Positions 51,926-61,492 of a stretch of 64,000 nt of DNA are shown one piece after another (position 1 is the stretch's first letter; every line of letters begins with the position of its first letter). The position numbers were made by a program, and so were the translations under genes. The stretch covers positions 5,916,501 to 5,980,500 of the forward strand of contig NZ_BCQA01000001.1 of NCBI RefSeq assembly GCF_001748145.1, in the 5' to 3' direction. The notes beneath the pieces are model-generated. The model was not told the DNA's origin, did no database searches, and worked only from the letters and a program-made list of their open reading frames with translations. The stretch comes from Bosea sp. BIWAKO-01 (GTDB taxonomy: Bacteria > Pseudomonadota > Alphaproteobacteria > Rhizobiales > Beijerinckiaceae).

Positions 51926-54295
51926 ATGGTTACGCGTCTAAGCGCCTTGCTGATTGCCGGCGCCGTCGGGCTTTCCTCGCAGGGGGCCCATGCCCAGGCC
52001 GATGCAGCGCCCATGCGGACACGCGCGCCGCAGCCGCGCCTGGCGGCCAAGCCTCCCGCCGACCTGCCGTTCCGGTCGATCGCGGCCTCCGCCGAGGACC
52101 TTACCCTTCGCGGCGAATTCGCTTCCACCGAACGGACGGTCTTCCTGTCGCCGACGGATGCCCTGCGCGCCCAGGCCTTCCGGGTCGGCTTTTCCAATAC
52201 GGTCTCGAACCTTCCCGAGGTCTCGCGGCTGTCCGTCCGGATCAATGACCAGCTGATCGGCGACATCGCGCTGAATGCGACGACGGAAACCGGACAGGCC
52301 GTTTTTGCCATTCCGCCCGGCGTGCTCGTGCCGGGCGTCAACGCCATCCGCTTCACGGCCAACCAGCGCCACCGCGTCGATTGCAGCATCGACGCGACCT
52401 ATGAATTGTGGACGCAGATCTCGCCGGCCCATACCGGTCTGGTGAACATCGCGCCGACCCCGTCCGTGCGCGGCCTGGCCGAACTGCCGATGCTCGCAGG
52501 GCTGGCGGCCGGGCGCACGCCGATCCGCCTGCGCCTGCCGGACGGGTTCGACACCGCCGCGCTCGACCAGGCCATGCGGGCGGCGAACGCCCTGATCCTC
52601 GCCGGCGCCATCATGCATCCCTCGATCGAGGTCGCCTCCACGCCCGGCACCGGCCCCGGCATCGATCTCGTTCTGGGCGGCGTCTCCCCGGCCGGTGCAG
52701 GGCTGCGCCTGGCGCCGGAGATCGGCCTTTACATCAACCAGGAGAGCGACCCGTCGCGTGCGGTCGTCTCGATCATCGGCTCGCCGGAGATCGACCTCAA
52801 TCTCAGCATCCGGCGCCTCGAGGCCTTTGCTGCGCAGGCGGAAAGGCCCGGCTCGCGGGCCGGCCAGCGCGCGCTCGCCAACCTGATCGGCCGCCGGATC
52901 GGCAATGGCAGCAGCCTGACCTTCGGCGATCTCGGCCTGGAGACCCGCGCCTTCGACGGCCATCTCATGCAGATGAGTTCGCGGCTCGTGCTGCCGGCCG
53001 ATTTCTTTCCCGCGCCCCATGGCGCCGCGCGCCTGACGCTGGATAGCAGCTTTGCCGGCAGGGCGAGCCTCGACCAGCGCATCAGCGTCAGCATCAACGA
53101 CCAGGTGGCCGCGATCGTACCGATCATGAATCCGGGCCGCGGCGGTCTCAACGGCCGGACGATCGAGCTGCCGCTCGAAAGCTTCAAGCCCGGCGCGAAC
53201 ATCGTCACGGTCGAGGCGCTGATGAGCGATGCGAAAGCCGCCTGCGACGCGACGCTCGCCCATGCCCCGGCCGCGCGGCTGATCATCGGGGCTGGCAGCA
53301 GCATCAGCTTCGACAGGCTGGCGCGCGCTGCCTCCTATCCCAATCTCTCGGCGACGCTCGGCCTCAGCCTGCCCTATACCGATGCCGACACGCCGCTCGC
53401 GATCGGGGTTTCCGCCAGGGATCCCGCCTATCTCGACGGCGCCCTGACCATGATCGGGCGGATGGTTGCGAGCGCCCAGATGCCGCTCAACACGAGCTTC
53501 CGGTTCCGCCCGCTCGACAATGCCGCCGAAGCCGGCATCTTCTTCGGCGCGCCCTCGGAGGCCCCGCGCGAGCCGAGCGGGCTGGGCACGCCCGTCGCCG
53601 GAGGCGCCGGCGACCAGCCGGCCAACGTGGCCACCGCCCGCACGCGCCTTGCCGCCGCCGCCGGAGAGGGCACGACGCAGACCGATGGCACCGCCCAGTC
53701 GCTGATCCCCGGCATCAGCAGCCCGGCCACCGCCTCCGATCTCGTCAGGAGCGCGGGCGGCGCGACCGACGGGGCGTCCCGCAACTGGCTCCCGAAAGCC
53801 AGCGATCTCCGTGGCATCGCGACATGGCTGGAGAATTTCGGCCTGCTCGACAAGGCGCGCGACGGCAACGCGGCGCGCAGCTTCGACGACACGACCGATG
53901 CCCTGGAGATCAGGCAGACCGCCCAGCGCCATGGTGGCAGCTCGGCGCTCAGCGCCTTCTTCGAGCCTTCGACCAGGCCCGTCGTCCAGACCGCCGTGCT
54001 CGGCGCCGACCCGGCCGCCTTCGTCGCCCTCGTGGAAAAGGCGACCACCGATCAATTCTGGTCGCGCCTGAACGGCGAGGCCGCCCGCGTGCGGATCGAT
54101 GACTGGGGGCCGACCAATCTCGGTGTGCAGGAGCGGGTCTATTCGGCGATCAGCGACCGCTCGCCGGGCAATATCCGCCTCGTCGCGGCTGGCTGGCTCT
54201 CGCTCAACCCGTCCTATTACCTGGCGATCCTCGGGGGGCTTGTCGCGCTCCTGGCCCTGACGACAACCATTGCGCTGCGCGCAAGGCGGGCGTGA
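51926..54295 (+). CDS. bcsB: cellulose synthase periplasmic subunit BcsB
   Basis: 789 residues from ATG 51926 (GGAG upstream), signal peptide LSALLIAGAVGLSSQGAHAQ. Large periplasmic protein with two carbohydrate-binding-type/flavodoxin-like repeats (LSVRINDQLIGDIALNATTE near the start; ASLDQRISVSINDQVAAIVP later) and a single C-terminal membrane helix (YYLAILGGLVALLALTTTIA). Guides the nascent glucan away from BcsA and is needed for its activity. The stop overlaps the start of bcsZ. Confidence 0.92.
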   Translation: MVTRLSALLIAGAVGLSSQGAHAQADAAPMRTRAPQPRLAAKPPADLPFRSIAASAEDLTLRGEFASTERTVFLSPTDALRAQAFRVGFSNTVSNLPEVSRLSVRINDQLIGDIALNATTETGQAVFAIPPGVLVPGVNAIRFTANQRHRVDCSIDATYELWTQISPAHTGLVNIAPTPSVRGLAELPMLAGLAAGRTPIRLRLPDGFDTAALDQAMRAANALILAGAIMHPSIEVASTPGTGPGIDLVLGGVSPAGAGLRLAPEIGLYINQESDPSRAVVSIIGSPEIDLNLSIRRLEAFAAQAERPGSRAGQRALANLIGRRIGNGSSLTFGDLGLETRAFDGHLMQMSSRLVLPADFFPAPHGAARLTLDSSFAGRASLDQRISVSINDQVAAIVPIMNPGRGGLNGRTIELPLESFKPGANIVTVEALMSDAKAACDATLAHAPAARLIIGAGSSISFDRLARAASYPNLSATLGLSLPYTDADTPLAIGVSARDPAYLDGALTMIGRMVASAQMPLNTSFRFRPLDNAAEAGIFFGAPSEAPREPSGLGTPVAGGAGDQPANVATARTRLAAAAGEGTTQTDGTAQSLIPGISSPATASDLVRSAGGATDGASRNWLPKASDLRGIATWLENFGLLDKARDGNAARSFDDTTDALEIRQTAQRHGGSSALSAFFEPSTRPVVQTAVLGADPAAFVALVEKATTDQFWSRLNGEAARVRIDDWGPTNLGVQERVYSAISDRSPGNIRLVAAGWLSLNPSYYLAILGGLVALLALTTTIALRARRA

Positions 54296-55467
54296 TGCGA
54301 CGCCTTTCGGGCCTCTCGCGGATGCTGGGCGGCGCAACGCTGGCCGGGCTTTGCCTGGCCAGCCCCTTGAACGCGAGCGGGACGGCGCAGGACGACAAGG
54401 CGACGATCGGCCTGGCGGCGGCCAAAACGGACATGACCAAGGCAAGCACGACCAGGAGTGCAGCGCCCCTCCCCGCCAAGCCGCGCGGCGCCGAGCTTCT
54501 GGTCCGGCTGTGGCCGGCCTATCGCGACCGCTTCATCACGCCCGAGGGGCGCGTCATCGACAATGGCAATGGCGGGATCTCTCATTCCGAGGGCCAGGGC
54601 TATGCCATGGTCCTGGCGGCGGCAGCCCAGGACCGCGAGACCTTCGACCGGCTCTGGGCCTGGACATCCCGGGAGCTCGGCGTGCGCCCGGACGGGCTCT
54701 CCGCGTGGCGCTGGCAGGCCGATGCGAAGCCCAATGTGACGGATACCAACAACGCCAGCGATGGCGACATCCTGATCGCCTGGGCGCTGGGCGAAGCGGG
54801 AATCCGCTGGGAGGAGCCGCGCTACACGCAGGCGATGCAGAAGATCACGGCGGCTGTGTTCAGGCAGAACGTCGTCGGCAGTCGCGTCGGGCCGGTGCTT
54901 CTCCCCGGCGCGGTCGGCTTCGGGGCCAAGGAACAGCCCGATGGGCCGATCGTCAATCTGTCCTACTGGATCTTCCCGGCAATCGACCGCCTGCAGAAGC
55001 TCGACCCCGCACAGGATTGGGCGGCATTGCGCCGCTCCGGGCTGGCGCTGCTGCGGGAGAGCCGCTTCGGGCCGCTGAAACTGCCACCGGAATGGCTCTC
55101 CGTCGGGGCGCAGCGTTCTGCGCCGGCGGCCCAATTCGAGCGGAGCTTCGGCTACAACGCCATCCGCATCCCGCTTTATCTCGCCTGGTCGTCGCGTGCG
55201 GCGACCGACCATCTGCTGCCCTATCTCACGATGTGGAACCAGAACGAGAATATCGGGCCCTTCGTCATCGAGATCGACGACGGGAAGGCCAGGGAGCCCC
55301 TCGACGCGGCCGGATACAAGATGGTCTTCGCACTTGTTCAATGCGTCGCAAACAACAAGCCGGTTCCGACCGAGCTCGCTACGCGGAACAACGAACTCTA
55401 CTACCCCTCTACTCTCGGATTACTCAGCCTGTTAGCGATCAGTGAAAGGAGGCCGCAATGTCTCTGA
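54295..55467 (+). CDS. bcsZ: endo-beta-1,4-glucanase BcsZ (GH8)
   Basis: 390 residues from ATG 54295 (or GTG 54292), translationally coupled to bcsB. Signal sequence LGGATLAGLCLASPLNASG. GH8 landmarks: NGNGGISHSEGQGYAMVLAA with the proton-donor Glu, TNNASDGDILIAWALGEAG with the conserved Asp, and NLSYWIFPAIDRL. It trims or edits the nascent cellulose in the periplasm, a regular component of bcs operons. Confidence 0.92.
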   Translation: MRRLSGLSRMLGGATLAGLCLASPLNASGTAQDDKATIGLAAAKTDMTKASTTRSAAPLPAKPRGAELLVRLWPAYRDRFITPEGRVIDNGNGGISHSEGQGYAMVLAAAAQDRETFDRLWAWTSRELGVRPDGLSAWRWQADAKPNVTDTNNASDGDILIAWALGEAGIRWEEPRYTQAMQKITAAVFRQNVVGSRVGPVLLPGAVGFGAKEQPDGPIVNLSYWIFPAIDRLQKLDPAQDWAALRRSGLALLRESRFGPLKLPPEWLSVGAQRSAPAAQFERSFGYNAIRIPLYLAWSSRAATDHLLPYLTMWNQNENIGPFVIEIDDGKAREPLDAAGYKMVFALVQCVANNKPVPTELATRNNELYYPSTLGLLSLLAISERRPQCL

Positions 55468-57254
55468 GGTCAACGCTTCTCGTCGCAACCGCCATGGTGG
55501 GCTATTTCGGCCTCGCCATGGCGCAGACCGCTCCGTTTGCCATCGCTCCTAGCGCCGCCCCCGCGAGCCGCGAGGCCAGGGACCCTGCGCCGCTGCCCAT
55601 GGCGACCCCGGCCCGCACGGCCGCCCTGCCACGCAACGAGCAGGGCCTCAAGCTCGTGCGGCCGCAGCAGAGCGAGGCCAGGCCGGCCGCGCCCGCGCAA
55701 AAACTCGTCGATGAAAGCGCGCTGCGCTATTACGCATCGGAGGGGCAGACGGCCCGTGTCGCAGCCGAGATCCGGCGCCTGAAGACGCTCTCCCCGAGCT
55801 GGCAGCCGCCGGAGGACCTCTTTGCGGCGAGGACAACGCAGGTCGATGAGCAGCGCCTCTGGGACCTCTATGCCCAGGGCCAGCTCGGCGAACTCAGGGA
55901 ACAGATCGAGGCCTTGAAGGCCGAGTATCCCGACTATTCGCCTTCGGTCGACCTCGCCGCCAAGGTCAACAGCGCCGAGCGGCGCCAGGCCATCGTCGCG
56001 GCCTCGGAGGAGCGCGACTGGGAACAGGTCGTGGCGCTCGCCATGGAGAGCCAGGACCTCCTGACCTGCCGCGAGATCGATGTGCTCTGGCGCGTCGCGG
56101 AGGCTTCGGGCTCGCTTGCGGACCGGGATCAGGCGATGACTGCCTACCGCTATATCCTGGCGAATTGCGACAATGCCGGCCAGCGCCTGGCGACGGTGCA
56201 GAAAGCCGCCCTGATCCTGACCGAGGAGGACCTGAACAAGCTGATCGCCGCGGGCAAGCGCGGCCGCAATGGCGGCGGCGAGTTCGACACGGTCAGGCTC
56301 GACATGATCCGCCGCGATATCGGCGCGATCACAGCCGGGCAGACGGCGCCGACACCGTCCGAGCGCGAGCTGAAGCTGATCGAGGCCTCCGCCCGCAGCG
56401 GCAAGAATGCCAATGATGCCGGCCTGCTCGGCTGGTATGCCTTCCAGGCCAAGGACTATGCGAAGGCCCGCGACTGGTTCAAGCTCGGCTACGACGCATC
56501 AAAGGATGCCAAGCTTCTGGAAGGCCATATCCTGGCCCTGAGGAATCTCGGTGAACTCGCACAGGCGCGCAGCCTCGCCTACCAGAACCGCAGCGTCGGG
56601 CCGCTGATCCGCAAGGCCTATATCGAGATCGCCGCGACCGCGCTGACGAAGCCCGATGCGCCACCTTCTGCCGCCGACGAAATCCGGCGCATCGAGGAGG
56701 TCGTCGACGGCGAGAAATCCGGCAACGGCGCGCAGGCGCTGGGCTGGTACTATTTTCACGGCAGCAAGTTCAGCGAGGCCCGCGGCTGGTTCGAGAAATC
56801 GGTGAGCTGGGGCGAAAGCGAGGAGAATGTGCTCGGTCTCGCGCTCAGCATGCAGAGGCTGGGGGACCGCAAGGACTATGCCGCCTTCGTGGCCGCCAAC
56901 AAGGAACGCTTCCCCGCCATCGCCAAGCTGGCGCAGGTCGATCATGGCCGTGTCGTGGCCAGCGGCAAGCGATCGAGCGGGCGTGGTGGCGGTGCCCCCT
57001 CGGGCGTCGTTCGCGAGGCGGTCAAGCTCTACGAGACGGGCAATTACAAGGAAGCGGCCGCGCTGATGGACCGCAACCAGCAGCGCCTCGACAAGGGCAT
57101 GCAGATTCTGCGCGGCTGGGCGCATTTCAACGCCAACAACTTTGCCGACTCCGAGAAGATCTTCAAGCAGAACGCCAGTGCCAAGGGCGCCGATCATGGC
57201 GCGTTCCTCTCCTATATCGCCAACAAGAGCATGGCTCACCGCTGGTATGACTGA
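55458..57254 (+). CDS. periplasmic TPR-repeat protein of the cellulose operon (BcsC-like without barrel)
   Basis: 598 residues with signal peptide LLVATAMVGYFGLAMAQ; starts 10 bases before the end of bcsZ. The body is helical repeats, e.g. GLLGWYAFQAKDYAKARDWF and ALGWYYFHGSKFSEARGWFE, which fit TPR/Sel1-type units. Canonical BcsC is about twice as long and ends in an outer-membrane beta-barrel, which is absent here. It may be the scaffold that links BcsB to a separate pore, or the export pore lies elsewhere. Confidence 0.85.
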   Translation: MSLRSTLLVATAMVGYFGLAMAQTAPFAIAPSAAPASREARDPAPLPMATPARTAALPRNEQGLKLVRPQQSEARPAAPAQKLVDESALRYYASEGQTARVAAEIRRLKTLSPSWQPPEDLFAARTTQVDEQRLWDLYAQGQLGELREQIEALKAEYPDYSPSVDLAAKVNSAERRQAIVAASEERDWEQVVALAMESQDLLTCREIDVLWRVAEASGSLADRDQAMTAYRYILANCDNAGQRLATVQKAALILTEEDLNKLIAAGKRGRNGGGEFDTVRLDMIRRDIGAITAGQTAPTPSERELKLIEASARSGKNANDAGLLGWYAFQAKDYAKARDWFKLGYDASKDAKLLEGHILALRNLGELAQARSLAYQNRSVGPLIRKAYIEIAATALTKPDAPPSAADEIRRIEEVVDGEKSGNGAQALGWYYFHGSKFSEARGWFEKSVSWGESEENVLGLALSMQRLGDRKDYAAFVAANKERFPAIAKLAQVDHGRVVASGKRSSGRGGGAPSGVVREAVKLYETGNYKEAAALMDRNQQRLDKGMQILRGWAHFNANNFADSEKIFKQNASAKGADHGAFLSYIANKSMAHRWYD

Positions 57255-58044
57255 CCAGAGGGAACCCGTTCGAAATCCCGGGTCGGATCGCGACACATCC
57301 CGGGCGCAGGGCGAGACGATGTCTCGCCCTGCGAGCGAACAGCCGGCGCCAGAGCAAGGCCTGAGGGTTGATGTCATGCGTGGACAGTCCGTCGGAGGCT
57401 TCGCCTCCAAAGCCATCCGAGCCTCGCGCAAGGCCAGAAGCAAGATTCCGTCGCTCGCCGCCCTGCGCAGGCTGGCCGGCGAGACGCAGGCGGCGCGCAT
57501 CCTCCAGCTCGAACTGGAACTCCGGGAGGCAAGGCAGCGTCTCGATGAGATGACGCGGCTGGCCCATATCGACGCCTTGAGCGGCCTCGCCAATCGCCGC
57601 GCCTTCGACGACGAGATGCGGCGGACGGTCGACCGTGCCGCGCGCTACGGCACGGCTGCGGCGGTCGCCATCTTCGACATCGACCGCTTCAAGGCAATCA
57701 ACGATCTTTACGGACATGGCGTCGGCGACGGCGTCATCGTTGCGGTCGCGCAATGCCTGCGAAGCCAGGTCAGGGCATCGGATTTCGTCGCCCGGACCGG
57801 CGGCGACGAGTTCGCGATCATTCTCGCGAATATCGACCTGGAGGGTGCGCGGTTGCGCGCCGAACGCCTGCGCGAGGCCGTGGGGCGGCTGGAATACCGC
57901 CTGGGCGACGTCGTGATCCCGGTGCCGGTCTCCGTCGGGGTCTCCGCAATCGAGCCCAACAAGGGGCAGTGTGCGCTGCATGAGGCCGACCAGGCGATGT
58001 ATCGCCAGAAGCGCGCCTCGCGAACGATCTACGTCCTCGGCTGA
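57247..58044 (+). CDS. GGDEF diguanylate cyclase at the end of the cellulose operon
   Basis: 265 residues if starting at ATG 57247 (8-base overlap with the TPR gene); ATG 57319 is an alternative. A basic region and a coiled-coil (ARILQLELELREARQRLDEM) lead into the GGDEF domain: LTRLAHIDALSGLANRRAFD, IFDIDRFKAINDLYGHGVGD, RTGGDEFAI with an intact active-site loop and an RxxD inhibitory site five residues before it (RASD). It should make c-di-GMP, the activator of the BcsA PilZ domain. No sensor domain is attached. Confidence 0.88.
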   Translation: MTDQREPVRNPGSDRDTSRAQGETMSRPASEQPAPEQGLRVDVMRGQSVGGFASKAIRASRKARSKIPSLAALRRLAGETQAARILQLELELREARQRLDEMTRLAHIDALSGLANRRAFDDEMRRTVDRAARYGTAAAVAIFDIDRFKAINDLYGHGVGDGVIVAVAQCLRSQVRASDFVARTGGDEFAIILANIDLEGARLRAERLREAVGRLEYRLGDVVIPVPVSVGVSAIEPNKGQCALHEADQAMYRQKRASRTIYVLG

Positions 58045-58340
58045 GCGGAGGCCTGGTCGCAGGCCGGGCATCCGCACGCAGGGCCGCCGACACATGGCCG
58101 TCAAGCGCCAAGGACCGGCCCCATCCTGATCGCTTGAACGTCTCGCACAGCGGGAGCCACCAGAGCCGGATCCGCTGGCCGGGCGTCAGGTCGGACGGTC
58201 TCGCACGACAGCATAGCATGGCAGAAGTCGGTCGATCTCACCGAGCTCCGCGGCGGCGCGAGCGGGCGATCGGCAGCTTAGTCACATGATTGCCCGTGCC
58301 TTGACCAGGGAGGGAGCGCGCAACGGCCTTCCGTCCGGCT

Positions 58341-59327
58341 CTATGTCTTGCCTTCGACCCAGCGTCCGATCATCTGGTATTGGACCTTCGCCTGCTGGTA
58401 CTCCCGGTAGAAGCTGAGCAGGTCGCGCAAGGGGTTCGAAAGGCGCTCGAGGCCCGACATGAAGGCAACGACGGTGCCGATCGTGGTCCGCCCGTGGATC
58501 ACCATCCAGCCGCCGACGAGGAGAACCATCAGCGGTCCGATCGCGTTTGCGATGTTGAGCAAGGTCTTGAGGCCGTATTTCAGGAAATAGAACCGGATGC
58601 GATTGCGGAAGATCGCACGGATCGTGGCGGATTCTTTCGCGGTCTCCCTGGAGTGGCTCCCGGTCTGGGCGACGGTTTCATCGCCCAGCTTGCGGACCAG
58701 CCCGACCTGCCTTTCGACCAGGATGTTGAGGTCGGCCTGCATGTAGAGCGCGAGGAAGACCTGCGGCAGCAGGAAGACCAGGCTGATCAGCGCAATCAGC
58801 GGCTGGATGTAGAGCATATAGGCCATGATCACGCAGAGAAACGTCAGATTGACCACGAATTCCGAGATGCCGACCCCGACGAAGCCGCCGACACCGTCGA
58901 TCTCCCGGCCAATGACATTGACCGTCTGTCCGCTGGTGTGGTCGTCCGGAGAGGCCCGCTTCGATGCGACGATCGTCAACCGGTCGCGCGAGTTCTTCAC
59001 GACGCTTTCGCTGACCCAACCCTGATAGACGAGAAGCGCATATTTCAGCGCAGCCTGGATCAGGACGATCGCGAGATAGAGCAGGCCGAAGAGCAGCAGC
59101 ATCCGGACATCCCTGTCGGCAATCGCTACGTCGACGATCCGCCTCTGCAGATCGATCGGCGCGAAATTCAGCAAGGCCACCGCTATCGCGATCAGCCCGA
59201 CATAGAACTGATGGACGCCGCTGGCGCGCCAGACGAAACGGCTCAGCGTCTGGTCGGACGCGATCGTCGCGGTGGAGGCCTCGCTCGGCCTGATCCGCCT
59301 GAGAAGGGGAAGAAGGATGCTGCTCAC
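58341..59327 (-). CDS. ABC-transporter transmembrane domain protein lacking an ATPase domain
   Basis: 328 residues containing only an exporter-type six-helix domain (GVHQFYVGLIAIAVALLNFA, LLLFGLLYLAIVLIQAALKY, VVNLTFLCVIMAYMLYIQPL, IALISLVFLLPQVFLALYMQ, IANAIGPLMVLLVGGWMVIH). The frame ends at a stop directly after the helix that normally precedes the nucleotide-binding domain (EYQQAKVQYQMIGRWVEG), and no ATPase gene follows. Either a partner half-transporter lies elsewhere or it is a non-transport membrane protein. Divergent from the TetR gene. Confidence 0.75.
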   Translation of the reverse strand: MSSILLPLLRRIRPSEASTATIASDQTLSRFVWRASGVHQFYVGLIAIAVALLNFAPIDLQRRIVDVAIADRDVRMLLLFGLLYLAIVLIQAALKYALLVYQGWVSESVVKNSRDRLTIVASKRASPDDHTSGQTVNVIGREIDGVGGFVGVGISEFVVNLTFLCVIMAYMLYIQPLIALISLVFLLPQVFLALYMQADLNILVERQVGLVRKLGDETVAQTGSHSRETAKESATIRAIFRNRIRFYFLKYGLKTLLNIANAIGPLMVLLVGGWMVIHGRTTIGTVVAFMSGLERLSNPLRDLLSFYREYQQAKVQYQMIGRWVEGKT

Positions 59328-59613
59328 GGGGGACCTTGTCGAAGCCTGGGCGACAGGGAACGAACGGCCCGGCAGACATGTTCCCCGCCTCGGGGGTTTG
59401 TCGCATCACGCCCACACCCGAACGAGGATACTCCAAGACACGCCGAGCGTCTTCCACCCTCGACCCGTTCGGCAATGTTCGGGCAATCCAAGTGTTTTGA
59501 TCAAGGGGACTGGCCCGCCGCATGGGGCGATGGACGGGCCAGTCCCTCATCGCGCGTGGAAATCGGGCCGCGCGATACCATATTCCCGCCCCTCGCCTCT
59601 TTCGCGGAAAGGG

Positions 59614-59642
59614 TTGTTTTTCCGTACGAACGTTCGTATATA
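59614..59642 (+). promoter_or_regulatory. RND operon promoter with TetR operator
   Basis: TTGTTT at 59614-59619 and TATATA at 59637-59642 with 17-base spacing form a plausible promoter. The spacer holds a perfect 14-base palindrome TACGAACGTTCGTA at 59625-59638, overlapping the -10 element, an excellent TetR-repressor site, 54 bases before the regulator gene. Confidence 0.75.
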
Positions 59643-59691
59643 AATCACGTATTGAGGGCAAGCCGGTTTCGCGCCTTTGCCAGGGAACGCC

Positions 59692-60264
59692 ATGGGCAGA
59701 CACAGAAAGCACGATCCGGAAGAGGTCCTGAACGCAGCGGAGCGGGTCGTGCTCAGCCGCGGCGCGGCTGGCCTCTCGATCGATGCCGTCGCCAAGGAGG
59801 CGGGCATCGCAAAATCCAGCGTCCTCTATGACTACAAGTCCAAAGGCGCCGTGCTGGAGGCTCTGATCGAGCGGATCATCAAGGCCGACGAGACGAAGGT
59901 TGCCGCTGCGGTCGTGGCAGCCGCTGCCACCCCGAATCCAGAACTGTTCGGCAGGATCGAGGCCACCGCCGCCGGCCAGCCTTCCGAAGACGAACGCGCC
60001 ATCGCGATGGCGGTCAGCGCGGCGGCCTCCCATGAGGATGCCTTTCAGCGCAGCATGCGCGACTGGCTCTCCCGCGACCTCGACGCGATCCAGACCGGGA
60101 CCGAAAAGCCCTTCGCCTCCCTGATGGCCTATCTCGCCCTCTTCGGGCTCTCATCCATCGAATATCAGGGCTTCCGCGAGTTCGAGCCATCCGAACGCGC
60201 CGCCATCCTGAACGGCATCAAAAGCATCTTCGAACGCATCTCCGAGAATCCGGCTTCCCCATGA
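59692..60264 (+). CDS. TetR-family repressor of the RND efflux operon
   Basis: 190 residues from ATG 59692 (CAGGGAA upstream). HTH: VLNAAERVVLSRGAAGLSID, AVAKEAGIAKSSVLYDYKSK. The C-terminal helical domain binds the ligand. It overlaps the adaptor gene by 4 bases, so regulator and pump are one operon, an arrangement suited to feedback control through the palindrome upstream. Confidence 0.88.
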   Translation: MGRHRKHDPEEVLNAAERVVLSRGAAGLSIDAVAKEAGIAKSSVLYDYKSKGAVLEALIERIIKADETKVAAAVVAAAATPNPELFGRIEATAAGQPSEDERAIAMAVSAAASHEDAFQRSMRDWLSRDLDAIQTGTEKPFASLMAYLALFGLSSIEYQGFREFEPSERAAILNGIKSIFERISENPASP

Positions 60265-61484
60265 ATTCCCACTCTGTTTCTGCCCCTTCCCGCCTGTCGA
60301 AGGTCGGGGAGCAATCCCTTTTGCGCCGCCCCCTCTTGTGTCGGCTTGGAGCCCTCGCGCTCATCCTGTCCATGACGGTGGCGACGGCGAGCGCCCAGGA
60401 CCCGTCCCAGATGCCGCCGCCGGCCGTCGCCGTCCTTCAGATCGCGCCGCGCGCCGTTCCGGTCGTCCGCGACCTGCCCGGCCGCATTGCCGCGACGCGT
60501 GTCGCGGAAGTCCGCGCCCGGGTCTCGGGCATCCTGCTGGAGCGCGTCTTCCAGCAGGGCACGCTCGTCAAGCAGGGCGACGTGCTCTACCGGATCGATC
60601 CAAAACTCTTCGAGGTCAGGGTCGCGAGCGCGCAGGCCGCCCTCCAGAAGGCCAAGGCCGGCAAGGCCAATTCCGAGCAGCAGCTCGCGCGCCAGAAGAC
60701 GCTGCGCGAGCGCGAGGTGGCGAGCGGGATCAATTTCGAGAACGCGGAACTGGCGCTCGCCCAGGCCAACGCCGATGTCGGGCTGGCCGAGGCCGCGCTG
60801 GCGGAGGCGAAGATCAATCTGGACTACACGCAGGTCCGGGCCCCCATCACCGGCATCATCGGGGCAGCACTGGTCACGGAGGGAGCGCTCGTCACCGCCG
60901 ACGCCACCCAGAACCTGGCCCTGATCCAGCAGATCGACCCGGTCTACGCGGATTTCACCCAGTCGGCGCAGGAACTCCTGGCGCTGAAGCGCGCGGTCGA
61001 TGCCGGCAAGCTCGCCAGCCCGGAGCCGGGCAAGGCCCGCGTCGAGCTGGTCTTCGACGACGGCGCGACCTATGCGCAGGCCGGTTCCCTGCTGTTTGCC
61101 AGTGCCAGCGTCGATGCGACGACCGGCCAGGTGACGCTGCGTGCCGAGTTCCCGAATGCGAAGGGCGATCTGCTGCCCGGCATGTATGTCCGGGTCCGCC
61201 TCGAGCAGGCGGTCCGCGAGGGCGCGATCACCGTGCCGCAGCGCGCCATCCTCCGCACGCAGGAGGGCCGAGCCCAGGTCTACGTGATCACGCCTGACAA
61301 TACCGCCGAGGCGCGCGACGTCGAGCTTGGCGAGGCCATCGGCTCCGACTGGCTTGTCCTGTCCGGCCTCAAGGCCGGCGAGAAGGTCGCCGTCGACGGC
61401 GTCCAGAAACTCCAGCCCGGCGCCAAACTGGCGCCGGAGCCCTGGTCGCCCGCGACCGATGCCGATGGCTCGAAGAGCCGATAG
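60261..61484 (+). CDS. RND efflux periplasmic adaptor (membrane fusion protein, AcrA/MexA-like)
   Basis: 407 residues with a signal-anchor region (LGALALILSMTVATASAQ). Beta-barrel, lipoyl (GRIAATRVAEVRARVSGILL; VKQGDVLYRIDPKLFEVRVA) and alpha-hairpin (EQQLARQKTLREREVASGIN, ALAQANADVGLAEAALAEAK) parts are in standard order, with DYTQVRAPITGIIGAALVTE. Links the inner-membrane pump to an outer-membrane channel; no lipobox Cys is visible, unlike AcrA. Confidence 0.92.
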   Translation: MNSHSVSAPSRLSKVGEQSLLRRPLLCRLGALALILSMTVATASAQDPSQMPPPAVAVLQIAPRAVPVVRDLPGRIAATRVAEVRARVSGILLERVFQQGTLVKQGDVLYRIDPKLFEVRVASAQAALQKAKAGKANSEQQLARQKTLREREVASGINFENAELALAQANADVGLAEAALAEAKINLDYTQVRAPITGIIGAALVTEGALVTADATQNLALIQQIDPVYADFTQSAQELLALKRAVDAGKLASPEPGKARVELVFDDGATYAQAGSLLFASASVDATTGQVTLRAEFPNAKGDLLPGMYVRVRLEQAVREGAITVPQRAILRTQEGRAQVYVITPDNTAEARDVELGEAIGSDWLVLSGLKAGEKVAVDGVQKLQPGAKLAPEPWSPATDADGSKSR

Positions 61485-61492
61485 GTCCTGAC

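Noticed and set aside
51938..54445. 835-codon open frame antisense to bcsB
   Set aside because: Composition is that of a codon-position shadow; bcsB on the plus strand has a signal peptide, membrane anchor and operon context.
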